Both the position numbers and the translations under genes were made by a program. A stretch of DNA of 64,000 bases from Stenomitos rutilans HA7619-LM2. Its GTDB lineage: Bacteria; Cyanobacteriota; Cyanobacteriia; Leptolyngbyales; Leptolyngbyaceae. Within the stretch, counting starts at the first letter, position 1; each line of letters opens with the position of its first letter. Of the stretch, positions 35,415 through 43,451 are shown one piece after another. The stretch spans positions 21,258-85,257 of the forward strand of contig JAHHIE010000029.1 of NCBI GenBank assembly GCA_019358945.1, in the 5' to 3' direction. The notes beneath the pieces are model-generated. The model had not been told where the DNA came from and ran no database searches. It worked only from the letters and a program-made list of their open reading frames with translations.

Positions 35415-35990
35415 ATGTACGAAAACTTGTTGGGAAAGTACCTGACGTTGCAGGAGTTTTGCACGTGTACGCAGACGTACCGGAAGTATGCTGACCGCAT
35501 TGACCCGTACCCACAAAACCTGGAGGAGACGCTTCCAGCGTTAGAGGTCCTGTGTCATCATACCCTTGACCCGGTGATTGATCACTTTGGCAAAGAGCAG
35601 TTTCAATTGACCTACGGGTTTTGCTCCAAGGATTTGAAGCGGTTTCTGAGTCAGAAAGACCCGGAGACGGGGATCAAAAACGGGCGGGTTGATCCAAGTC
35701 GTGACCAGCACATGGCTCATGAGGTGAATCGGAATGGCAGGTATTACTGCGATCGCTTAGGTGCTGCCTGTGATTTTCGGATTGTGGGGGTGGAGAGCGA
35801 TCGAGTTGTGGAGTGGATTCTAGAGCAGCAGTTACCGTTTGACTCGTTGTACTACTACGGGAGCGATCGACCGCTTCACATTAGCTATAGTCCAGAGCAA
35901 CGGCGAGCTATTTGGGCATTTACAGAGGGGGGAGTGCCGACGAAAAAAGGGATTGAACAGTGGCTTGAGCGAGTTGACCCACGTTTTTAG
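35415..35990 (+). CDS. DD-peptidase-fold (peptidase M15-like) protein
   Basis: The start is the ATG at 35415, preceded by AGGAGG at an 11-nt distance; a longer frame to 35328 adds no family sequence. The 191-residue protein resembles the zinc DD-peptidase/hedgehog fold: LTYGFCSKDLKRFL, then DQHMAHEV with H99, RLGAACDFRIVGV with D120, LPFDSLYYYGSDRPLHISY with H155, giving the expected H-D-H metal site. Proteins of this kind often occur in mobile or phage-derived regions; whether this one cleaves peptides is unknown. There is no signal peptide, so it acts in the cytoplasm. A decayed piece of a similar gene lies 1 kb downstream (36915-36970). Confidence 0.65.
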   Translation: MYENLLGKYLTLQEFCTCTQTYRKYADRIDPYPQNLEETLPALEVLCHHTLDPVIDHFGKEQFQLTYGFCSKDLKRFLSQKDPETGIKNGRVDPSRDQHMAHEVNRNGRYYCDRLGAACDFRIVGVESDRVVEWILEQQLPFDSLYYYGSDRPLHISYSPEQRRAIWAFTEGGVPTKKGIEQWLERVDPRF

Positions 35991-36033
35991 CTATCTTAAA
36001 AGCAATGATGCAATGTTGTGAGGTTGGTAGCGA

Positions 36034-36324
36034 ATGCTGAACATCTCTCTTCCAGACCAGGTGCAATCGTTTGTAGAGGAGCGGGCGATCACGGCAGGCT
36101 TCAACTCTGCCAATGACTATGTTTATCACCTGATTGTGCGAGAGCAGGAACGCATCGCCCAGCAGGAACGCGTTGAGTCTCTGTTAGTCGAGGGTCTGGA
36201 GAGTGGAGAGCCGATCGAAGTAACGGCTGATTGGTGGGAACAAAAGCGGGTTCATCTTTCACTGATGAACAATCACGGAGTCGCGACTCAACTCGATGTA
36301 AGTGTGCTGGGAGAACAGAGCTAG
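36034..36324 (+). CDS. ParD-like antitoxin, orphan
   Basis: A 96-residue protein with a ribbon-helix-helix N-terminus (MLNISLPDQVQSFVEERAIT; GFNSANDYVYHLIVREQE) as in ParD/CopG antitoxins, and the family's C-terminal GEPIEVTADWWEQKR. In such systems it binds ParE toxin and represses the operon. No ParE gene follows; instead the last 66 bp overlap the 3' end of the convergent DUF5615 gene, and the final 20 or so residues after the EQKR motif are therefore unusual. It may be a remnant of a ParDE pair. Confidence 0.8.
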   Translation: MLNISLPDQVQSFVEERAITAGFNSANDYVYHLIVREQERIAQQERVESLLVEGLESGEPIEVTADWWEQKRVHLSLMNNHGVATQLDVSVLGEQS

Positions 36325-36612
36325 GATGGTTGGTAAGCTTGTCAAAAAAAGCCTTTCTAACTCTGAGTTTTTGATGTTCCCTGTTGTCACGAGCAGAAGT
36401 TTATAGGGCTGCTGCACGGTAAGAAAAGAATCGACAAAATCTGAGTCTTTGGTAATAACGACTCGTTCTTGCTGAATGGAAAGTGCATTAATGCTTGAAT
36501 CTGGAGTCGCGTTTTGCTGGAGAAGTTCTCTGGTGTGGATGGTGTCATGTCCCGCCTCTTGAAGCAGCCGAGCTAACCGAACAGGAAGTTGAGCATCAAC
36601 GAGAAACTTCAT
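36259..36612 (-). CDS. DUF5615 PIN-like toxin
   Basis: A 117-residue PIN-fold protein: MKFLVDAQLPVRLARLLQEA with D6, GHDTIHTRELL, and RVVITKDSDFVDSF with an acidic pair, the layout of DUF5615 ribonuclease-like toxins. Its start overlaps the stop of the DUF433 gene by 4 bp (ATGA), so the two are a coupled toxin-antitoxin pair. PIN toxins cut RNA with acidic residues binding metal. The tail overlaps the ParD frame on the other strand. Confidence 0.85.
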   Translation of the reverse strand: MKFLVDAQLPVRLARLLQEAGHDTIHTRELLQQNATPDSSINALSIQQERVVITKDSDFVDSFLTVQQPYKLLLVTTGNIKNSELERLFLTSLPTILALFSQHTYIELSRDSVIVHQ

Positions 36613-36893
36613 GATGCCAGTTTGTGGATGCTTTTGACCTGGCTCAGGCGGGCAGCAAACAGGAGAACGGCAAAGATATCGTCTGTTTCCAAATCGTCGT
36701 AGTCAGTAAGGATTTCTTCAGTGGTCATGCCAGAGCTGAGAAGTTCAAGGATGAACTCAACCGGGTAGCGCAACCCACGAATGCAGGGTTTGCCATGACA
36801 AATATCTGGATTATGAGTGATGCGCTGCAATAAATTGTTTTCCACGACTGACTCGTTGTTGGATGGAGTATTTGTACTGAGACGCGATCGCAA
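36609..36893 (-). CDS. DUF433 antitoxin
   Basis: The product contains a DUF433 helix-turn-helix domain: LQRITHNPDICHGKPCIRGL, RYPVEFILELLSSGMTTEEI, LTDYDDLETDDIFAVLLFAA. DUF433 proteins are the antitoxin partners of DUF5615 PIN-like proteins, which is exactly the next gene. The frame opens with TTG at 36893; a GTG at 36845 (VENNLLQRI) would give the usual short leader and is a good alternative start. It is expected to bind and neutralise the toxin and repress the pair. Confidence 0.85.
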   Translation of the reverse strand: MRSRLSTNTPSNNESVVENNLLQRITHNPDICHGKPCIRGLRYPVEFILELLSSGMTTEEILTDYDDLETDDIFAVLLFAARLSQVKSIHKLAS

Positions 36894-36914
36894 CTATAGC
36901 TCCTCCAGTCTAAA

Positions 36915-36970
36915 TCCCTATCGGCTCAGTGCTGCTGGTAATTTTCGGATTGTAGGGTTGGAGAGCACTA
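36915..36970 (+). pseudogene. Relic of a second DD-peptidase-like gene
   Basis: The segment from 36929 (GTGCTGCTGGTAATTTTCGG) is very similar to 35761-35800 in the gene at 35415-35990 (GTGCTGCCTGTGATTTTCGG, then TTGTGGGGGTGGAGAGC against TTGTAGGGTTGGAGAGC). Only about 45 bp can be matched, covering the D120 region. It is best read as a piece of a decayed second copy. The rest of the 36894-37143 gap has no gene. Confidence 0.5.
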
Positions 36971-37143
36971 CTCAAGCCTCTTCCTAGAAAAATCGCCTTT
37001 TAGATACGATGCGGCAGAGTTTAACAAGATTTACGCTATCCACGTGAAAAAAGCTGACTGTGATTGTTGTCACTGGCACTTAGCCTTGCAACGCATACGC
37101 TTGTAAGTAGAATTACTGAAGTCAACAGAAGCACTTTAAGATT

Positions 37144-37704
37144 ATGGATTTGCCCACACTATTAATAGTGGCTTCACAGCTTATTACGCGAGTGATTGCT
37201 AGTGAAGCAGTGAAGAAGGTCATTGAGGGGTCGCTCACAAAAATTGGCGAACTTCCTGTGGAGTTAGGAATAGACAAACTGAGACAAGTATTGAGGAAAA
37301 AATCTCCGAATACCGCAACGGCAATAGAGGAAGTCGAAAAGAAGGCTTCTGTAGCTACAAAAGAAGAGAATTTGAAAGCTGCTGCTGCACAGCTTGCTAA
37401 GGCTGCTCAGGCAGATCCTGAGATCGCTGCCGAGGTACAGAAAACAGCGCAGGCAATTGTTCACCAGGTGATGTTAACCAACGTCGATGTTAAAGGTAAT
37501 GCAGAAGTTGGCAACCTTTCCCAGTCAGCCGAACTACGTAGCATTCAGCAATTGGCAACTCGTCTGCAAGTTGAAGGTAATTTAAAGTTTGGTCATTTGT
37601 CTCAGCAAGCTAAGTCATCTGCTAATCAGGAGATGGCAAGTGACTTGAAGGTTGGAGGAGATCTTGTAATTGATGAGCTGACCCAAACGCAAGAAGGAAG
37701 TTGA
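37144..37704 (+). CDS. Small partner protein of the STAND ATPase
   Basis: A 186-residue protein not matching a family I know. It has a helical N-terminal two-thirds (TLLIVASQLITRVIASEAVK; EEVEKKASVATKEENLKAAA; AQLAKAAQADPEIAAEVQK), possibly a coiled coil, and a C-terminal part made of repeats of the form xVxGNxxxGxLxQ: NVDVKGNAEVGNLSQ, LQVEGNLKFGHLSQ and LKVGGDLVIDELTQ. The same kind of motif (HISAGGNVSIGNITL) appears near the N-terminus of the STAND protein that starts 5 bp downstream, so the two are likely to interact. It may be an effector-associated or adaptor module. Confidence 0.55.
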   Translation: MDLPTLLIVASQLITRVIASEAVKKVIEGSLTKIGELPVELGIDKLRQVLRKKSPNTATAIEEVEKKASVATKEENLKAAAAQLAKAAQADPEIAAEVQKTAQAIVHQVMLTNVDVKGNAEVGNLSQSAELRSIQQLATRLQVEGNLKFGHLSQQAKSSANQEMASDLKVGGDLVIDELTQTQEGS

Positions 37705-37708
37705 ATGG

Positions 37709-39841
37709 ATGAGCGAAGAGTCTTCTGAAGTTCCTCAGCAATCATCACAATCTGCTGCCAATCACATTTCTGCTGGTGGCAACGTTAGTATTGGAAATAT
37801 TACACTGATAAGTTCAGCGGAAAACTTGTCGAGAGTAAATCTGCCTAACGCGATTACCTGTAAAGATTCATCTACTTTTATTGGTAGAGAACAGGAGTTG
37901 GAATTCTTGTGGGGTTCTTTAGAAAAACATCGCCTCGCTATTATATCTGGGATGTATGGAAGTGGTAAAACTGAACTTGCAAAGCAGTTTATTAGGCAGT
38001 ATGGAAGTGCTTGTTTGGGAGGGATTTTTTGGGCAGATGGAAATAGTCTAACTGAGCAGATTGCTAATAGTTTCTTTACTCACCGAAAGAATTTTCAGAA
38101 GGATTTTATCTTTCTTCTTGTGTGGGACGATATTTCTATTAGAGAACACAAAGTACTACTGAAGACTTGGCAAACCCAGTTTGATGGCAATCTCTACGTT
38201 CTGGTTACGACTCGAGAACACCAGGAAGGTAATTTTGTCTGTCCTTTAGGTGGCTTATCTTTCGAAGAATCTTTACAGCTACTAGAGGCTTTTACTGGAA
38301 ATAATAGAGTCTCAAGCGCAAGATTTTCTCGTCAATACGGCGTTGAAGAGAGACTGATCGAGAAACTGGGACATCTACAGTTGGCAATTGAAGCTATAGG
38401 GAAATTCCTATCGTACAATTCTAAACTATCTTTAAGAGATTTTTTAGAGCAAATAGAACACGCTGGATTAAGCCATCCAGCACTAATTGAGGAAGTCAGA
38501 ATTCCACTAGAAGGTTTTTGGGGAAAATTAAGTGAATCCTCACAAGTAGTTGTTTGTAAAGTAGGATTATTTCCTAATGGAGCTTCAAAGAAGATGGTTT
38601 GTAAATTATCTTCGAGCTCAGGATTTGCAGTATTTTCAGTAGAACTGCTCTGCCGCTTTAATCTTGCATCTAAAACAAAATACAAAGCCGAAACACATTT
38701 TACAGTTAACCCAATAGCCAAGCTCTTTTTGGAAGAAAAACTAACAGAGTATGAAGACCCTAATGAAATAGTTGAAGAAGTAATACAAGTTTTGCTTGAA
38801 GAAGCACGTAACGCGCGAGTCTATTGGACTTCCAAATCTCTTTGTGAAGATGCTATACGAATTGCTAATCAGTGGTCACTGAGAGCATGTCAAGTAACAG
38901 CCTTGCAAGCTTTAGCAAATTTAACTTTACGTACTGCCTTTAAAGAAACTAATAACCTGAGTCGTAGAGATTATTTAATATCAAGACGTTATTATGAGTC
39001 CGAATATTTGCTGAATAGCTCAAAAGAGTACTATTTCCAAGCTGAAGAAATACTTGCACAATGTGAGGACGAATTTCCCAGCTATTGGTATATCTGTTCT
39101 CTGAAGCTCTTCGTTTTTTTGTTTAGAAATACGCCGTTTGAGTGGGTTTTGCTCCAATTCTTTAAAGTTGTTCGTTTTTTCGTTGGATTATGGAAAAACG
39201 GACGGGCAGCTACTAAGTTTGTAATTGTAATTGCTGTCATATATCTTTTACTTCAACACTATGACAAAATAGATAAATTAGTTAAGGATATTTGGTCTAA
39301 CAATTTAGAAGAGGACACTCGCAAAGGACTTGATGACCCTTATCTAGAAACTCCGCTACCGTCTCCTAATATTCAAGTATCTCCTGAAGCTCCAAAAACT
39401 TTAAGTCTTGAAGGTGCTCATACTTTGATTTGGTCTTATTTAGAAGCCAAGAAAAAGATTTATTCCTCTCCTTATGACGAGAAAAAAATTGAAGATTTGG
39501 CTGGGGGGAAATTCGTTGAAGAAATAAAGAAAAACCTCGAAATCTATAAGAAAAATGAAGTCTCATTAAGCAGTTATAAAAATCTAGGATTTAACAAGAA
39601 GGATTTCTCCTGCGATAAGGGTATATGTGTTTTTGTCGTCGAAGTAAAGAGAATGCGCGTGGAGCAGGGGAATAAAAATCCTAAGCGAAAAACGACTTGT
39701 TTAGAACAGGGAATATTCAAGTATACGTTGCAAAATGAGAACGGTAAGTGGAAGATTTATGATCAGAAAGAAGTAACTTCTACTACTGATGATTTTCGTT
39801 GGCGTAGTAAAACCAGTGGTGGAAAAACTAAGCATTGCTAG
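37709..39841 (+). CDS. STAND NTPase with membrane anchor and ARC6-like C-terminus
   Basis: The 710-residue protein has an N-terminal segment sharing the GGNVSIGNI motif with its neighbour, then a STAND-type NTPase: STFIGREQELEFL, Walker A AIISGMYGSGKTELAKQF at about residue 75, Walker B FIFLLVWDDIS, sensor VLVTTREH, LGGLSFEESLQLLEAF, and a GxP-like winged-helix region. One membrane span lies at about residue 505 (FVIVIAVIYLLLQHY). After it, residues 570-700 resemble the IMS domain of ARC6/Ftn2 cell-division proteins (LSLEGAHTLIWSYLEAKKK; QGIFKYTLQNENGKWKI). STAND proteins are sensors that switch on effectors when they meet a trigger, many of them phage proteins. No separate effector domain is evident. 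The gene is AT-rich compared with core genes. Confidence 0.7.
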   Translation: MSEESSEVPQQSSQSAANHISAGGNVSIGNITLISSAENLSRVNLPNAITCKDSSTFIGREQELEFLWGSLEKHRLAIISGMYGSGKTELAKQFIRQYGSACLGGIFWADGNSLTEQIANSFFTHRKNFQKDFIFLLVWDDISIREHKVLLKTWQTQFDGNLYVLVTTREHQEGNFVCPLGGLSFEESLQLLEAFTGNNRVSSARFSRQYGVEERLIEKLGHLQLAIEAIGKFLSYNSKLSLRDFLEQIEHAGLSHPALIEEVRIPLEGFWGKLSESSQVVVCKVGLFPNGASKKMVCKLSSSSGFAVFSVELLCRFNLASKTKYKAETHFTVNPIAKLFLEEKLTEYEDPNEIVEEVIQVLLEEARNARVYWTSKSLCEDAIRIANQWSLRACQVTALQALANLTLRTAFKETNNLSRRDYLISRRYYESEYLLNSSKEYYFQAEEILAQCEDEFPSYWYICSLKLFVFLFRNTPFEWVLLQFFKVVRFFVGLWKNGRAATKFVIVIAVIYLLLQHYDKIDKLVKDIWSNNLEEDTRKGLDDPYLETPLPSPNIQVSPEAPKTLSLEGAHTLIWSYLEAKKKIYSSPYDEKKIEDLAGGKFVEEIKKNLEIYKKNEVSLSSYKNLGFNKKDFSCDKGICVFVVEVKRMRVEQGNKNPKRKTTCLEQGIFKYTLQNENGKWKIYDQKEVTSTTDDFRWRSKTSGGKTKHC

Positions 39842-39895
39842 AGTAAACGACACTACCTCTTCAAGTTTGAATTAGAGTTCTGAGTTCAATTATCT

Positions 39896-41100
39896 TTACT
39901 TTGTCGCTTCCGAATCGCCGTTCGCACAGTGTCTCCTTCGAGAGGCTCGCACCAGCTTCACTCGATACGGATCAGCATCCTTCTGCCACACGACCCGATG
40001 CCCCTTCAACTCAGCACAGTGGTTTTCCAGGCACTTTAGCCAGCCTCGCCGATTGCCAATCTGCTGCCAATCTTCAAGTAAACCCCAATCCTCCTCCTGC
40101 CGACTCAGTTTGGCAAACTTTTCGTAGCTGGGGTAATCGGGTGAAACCAGCAGATCCTTCTGGTGCAGCACAGGCGGATTGTCGTCTGGGTCATAGTCGC
40201 GGTAGTGGACGTGCAGATCCCGCAGGTCAATCTGCATACTGGTGTGCAATGCCGGGTGCGGGTCAGCATCAAAGTCTGGATAAACCAGATAGGTGATTTT
40301 GGGTTTGCGGCAGTGGAATTTGATCACGTTTGCTTCTTCGGGACGACCGATCGTCCGCGACGCACAGCCTTCATAGAGGCGTAGCAGCGGGTCAAGGGTT
40401 TCGATCGCCGACACATGCACCCATAGCGAACCCGGCAGTTTCTTCCCAACCGGACTGTTTTGACAGCGTTCTGCCACCACTGCCAAATTGCCCAGGCTCA
40501 TCAACATCAAATCGGCTGCCGTGCAAGCCTGCTGATAGCCACCAAACAGACTTTTGATGTCGGTCTGCACGACAGGCGCAAGTTCACGCAGTTTCGGACG
40601 ATGACCAAAATGACTCAACGCCAAGTAAACCAGCAAATCCCCACGACGGCGATCGCTGATGGCATCCCACTCTTGCGGACTCGTCGCCTGCAAGACGATT
40701 TGAAACGCCCGCCGCAGGTTGCCAAACTCAGCGCTGAGTGACTCGGTTTCAGGTAGTTCCTCCAGCGTCGGCAACCGTCCTCGCTCAGTGTAAAACGTCA
40801 TCAGCGGTGCCAGCCGTTCCTTATAGTCCTCAAAGCGCTTATTGCTAAGTTGCACTCTGGGAACAGAAACGCGCGATCGAAACCGAGCAGCACGGAAACT
40901 CTGCGCCTGTGCCTCATCCTGCAAACACAAAGTAGATGCCCAATGCCACTGGAACCACATCGACTCCCAAAAACTGATCGATGTAAAGCTTCAGTTCCTC
41001 CTGGTCGTAATACTTCTGAAAGGTATTGCGGCTTGTGATCATCCCGTCCCCATAAGCATCTGTCTATTCATTCCTCTGAGCGATCAACACCTGCACTTAT
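39896..41100 (-). pseudogene. DNA phosphorothioation-associated methyltransferase, decayed
   Basis: The 3' part (354 codons up to 40960) matches the C-terminal half of the putative methyltransferase linked to dnd systems (LHVHYRDYDPDDNPPVLHQK; LVSPDYPSYEKFAKLSRQEE; ENHCAELKGHRVVWQ). Upstream, a second frame carries DGMITSRNTFQKYYDQEELK and VVPVALGIYFVFA, and a one-base indel near 40924 disconnects it: removing one base restores FVFADEAQAQSF. Further upstream only scraps (VQVLIAQRNE) remain, with stop codons, and the SAM-binding half is gone. No dnd genes are nearby, so this is a relic of a phosphorothioation-type locus. Confidence 0.8.
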
Positions 41101-41291
41101 TTGCCGTAGTTGAGGTTGCTGCTGGCACCTCGATATTTCTGCAAGCCATTTCTAAAAAGACTTGCCAAAACTAGATCTTGAGCTAAAATGTAAAAAACGC
41201 AAACCGTTATAGAGGTAGATAGCAATTTTCACAATTTTAGATGTAGACTTAGATCGTATGTACTATCAAAGTCTTGACGAGGCTCAAAGCA

Positions 41292-41696
41292 ATGGATAAA
41301 AGCTTTAAGCAAATTCCGATGACTGAACTGAGGGTTAAGTTGCCTAAATTGCGACGACAGGTTCAGCTAGGAAATCTGCGATTTGTGACGACTCATTATG
41401 GTGAAGTCGCTGCCTATGTTCTTCCTCTAAGTGATGTTGAGGATGTTTTGAATGAAGAGGGAGATCCCATTGTTAAGCGGTGGGAGGAGATGCCGCTCAC
41501 GAAATTTCGTGATGAATTAACTAACGCATGGGAACTGTTGTTGTCGGGAACTGATTGTGTATACCTTACTTTCCACAATCGCCGAGTAGTTGCTTTTGTT
41601 AGTCCACGATTGACACGTTACTTGTCATTGCCAATAATTGGCAACCCTGATCAAATTTTGTTCTTAACTACTGAATCCGAAAACTTCGTTTCTTAA
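41292..41696 (+). CDS. Phd/YefM-like antitoxin, two tandem units
   Basis: Starting at the ATG at 41292, this 134-residue protein looks like two Phd-like folds in a row: KQIPMTELRVKLPKLRRQVQ with FVTTHYGEVAAYVLPLSDVE, and MPLTKFRDELTNAWELLLSG with VYLTFHNRRVVAFVSPRLT. Phd-type proteins repress their operon and bind partner toxins. The next gene begins 13 bp later and encodes a RelE-like N-terminal part, so an antitoxin role is plausible. The duplication of the unit is unusual. Confidence 0.65.
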   Translation: MDKSFKQIPMTELRVKLPKLRRQVQLGNLRFVTTHYGEVAAYVLPLSDVEDVLNEEGDPIVKRWEEMPLTKFRDELTNAWELLLSGTDCVYLTFHNRRVVAFVSPRLTRYLSLPIIGNPDQILFLTTESENFVS

Positions 41697-41709
41697 GGAT
41701 TACTTGCGA

Positions 41710-42561
41710 ATGTCGTACAAGTTTGAATATGCCACCGAGTCTATAAAGCAGTTCCTTTCCAATCAAAATACCTTTTGGGATGTTGAACTAGAGCATGAGT
41801 TGCAGCCTGTTCTCCAGAGGCTTAGAGATTTTGGAGAACTTGAAGCTGGTGCTAATGTGGGCTTTATGCCAGGTATTACGGAACTTGTGTATGAACTTCA
41901 GGGAAAAACTTTCAAGCTTGTATATACAGTCTCGGCAGAACTCCAAATTGTCAAGTTCTATGAGTGTTATGCAATGTCACATTCAATTGATTGGCAAATC
42001 GCGCTGGATGCGATGAGCGATTCTAGCGAGGAATATTATATTCCTCAAATTGGCGACCACAGAAAATTCTTGAAAGCAATTGATTTAATTAGTCAGAGTG
42101 AGATGAATCCGTGCAGTCTGGGATCTGCAATGGGTAGCCGCGCTAAGAAAGTCAAAGACATTTCTCGCCGAGGTTATTACTACAGTAGCTTTCTAGAAGC
42201 GCTAGGCTTGTTGGAGATCCTCAAAATCGACAGCAAAGCTCCCTGTACCTACAAACTTACTGCGAAAGGAGAATTAATTGCCAAAGCTCCTAACACAGAT
42301 ACGAAAGAGCGTCTATTTGCTGAGGCTTTGCTAGGCTTTTTCCCACTACAGTTGCTCATTGATGCAACTGCAAGGGATCAAAAGGAGTTGACATCAGAGC
42401 TGATTGGAGAAGTCATCCGTCAAACCTCGAAAGACGGTTGTGGTGGTACAACTAATCCCAGACGAGCTGGTTCGCTCAGATCACTAATTAACTGGGTTTC
42501 TCGAATGGCTGGGATTCCAATCTACCATCAGCTTTACATTCCTAACATTTATGCAGACTAA
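41710..42561 (+). CDS. RelE-like N-terminus fused to a winged-helix-like domain
   Basis: Using the ATG at 41710 the protein has 283 residues. Residues 1-95 (FEYATESIKQFLSN; LEHELQPVLQRLRDFGELEA; GITELVYELQGKTFKLVYTV) resemble RelE/ParE-type toxins, although I cannot confirm catalytic residues. Residues 105-280 look like a helical, winged-helix-type region (GDHRKFLKAIDLISQSEMNP; SRRGYYYSSFLEALGLLEIL; ELTSELIGEVIRQTSKDGCG) of the kind attached to restriction or replication proteins. It sits between a Phd-like gene and a PD-(D/E)XK nuclease gene, overlapping the latter by 11 bp. Function is inferred from context. Confidence 0.55.
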   Translation: MSYKFEYATESIKQFLSNQNTFWDVELEHELQPVLQRLRDFGELEAGANVGFMPGITELVYELQGKTFKLVYTVSAELQIVKFYECYAMSHSIDWQIALDAMSDSSEEYYIPQIGDHRKFLKAIDLISQSEMNPCSLGSAMGSRAKKVKDISRRGYYYSSFLEALGLLEILKIDSKAPCTYKLTAKGELIAKAPNTDTKERLFAEALLGFFPLQLLIDATARDQKELTSELIGEVIRQTSKDGCGGTTNPRRAGSLRSLINWVSRMAGIPIYHQLYIPNIYAD

Positions 42562-43043
42562 ATCCTACAACTTCCTGGCACAGTATAAACTCGGCAAACA
42601 AGGTGAACAAATCATTGACCGATGGTTGAAGAACATCTACAAAGTTACGGATGTCTCTGATATTCCTAAATACCAGGAGGCAGGCGTTGATCGAATCATC
42701 GAGAGAACAGACGGAACAACAGCAACCGTTGAATAATAAGTTGGACATTGCAGCCAGACGCACTGGGAATCTGTTCTTTGAGACAGTTTCTGTTGACACA
42801 CAAGGAATTCCTGGTTGGGGATGGACTTCACAAGCTGACTATTGGATTTTTTTGATTCCTGATCAAGAGATTATTGTGGTTCATCCTGGCAAGCTACGAT
42901 CTCTTGTTTGGCAACATCAGACGTTGTTGGCAGAGAGAACTGTGCCAAATAAAAACTACAAAACGCTAGGAGTACCGGTACCATTGGCTGACATTCGGAA
43001 AGTTGCTTATCAAATTCAAAAGCTTTATTTGGCAGGGTTGTAG
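42551..43043 (+). pseudogene. PD-(D/E)XK nuclease-like gene broken at its catalytic motif
   Basis: Two frames form one protein of about 164 residues. The first reads MQTKSYNFLAQYKLGKQGEQ, GVDRIIERTDGTTATVE and stops; the second continues KLDIAARRTGNLFFETVSV, GWGWTSQADYWIFLIP, ending QKLYLAGL. Restoring one base near 42735 gives TVEYKLD, the E-x-K of a PD-(D/E)XK nuclease, with the D in GVDRII before it. So the indel falls within the catalytic motif itself. The ATG overlaps the preceding gene's end by 11 bp, indicating a three-gene operon. A frameshift through programmed recoding or a sequencing error cannot be excluded. Confidence 0.65.
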
Positions 43044-43045
43044 AT

Positions 43046-43235
43046 GTCATCCGGTTTTTTAGCAAACAGTTCACAGGTCTAACAGGTGAAACCAGCATCG
43101 CTAAAGTAGTAGTTCTTACCCAAACCAAGAATCAAGCAGCCTGTTTGATGCCGTCTTCAAACGCTTAATTGCTTAAACCCCATGAGTTTCGAGCTTACTT
43201 ACGCGGTTTAACCATCAATAAAAAGCGTAAGTCTT
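43046..43235 (-). pseudogene. Relic of a second copy of the DFDGD polymerase-like gene
   Basis: About 190 bp are clearly related to 57150-57335, the 5' part of the gene at 54072-57464: shared blocks include TTTGATGCC.TCTTCAAACGCT and GTAGTTCTT/GTAATAGTTCTT, in the same order. Read on the minus strand it encodes AFEDGIKQ and KNYYFSDA in shifted frames, matching AFEDGIKR and KNYYFGDAS of the intact gene. Frameshifts and stops show it is dead. It implies an earlier copy of the gene between the nuclease and CBASS genes. The surrounding 43044-43451 has no other gene. Confidence 0.7.
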
Positions 43236-43451
43236 TGGTTTTAAGCAGTAAGCCAATATAGCATTAAAAATGTTCGGCCGAGTGGCGATTACGCACTTGG
43301 TGATCGCTGGAGATAGAGGATGAGCGGGCGATCGCTACTAAGCGGGACAAGCTCCAGTCCTCTTATTAGAAAGAACTCCTGGCTTGGTGATGAATGGCGA
43401 CATTACTCATCGATTAGCTGGTAATCTCCATAGTCCTACCTCACTGCAATT

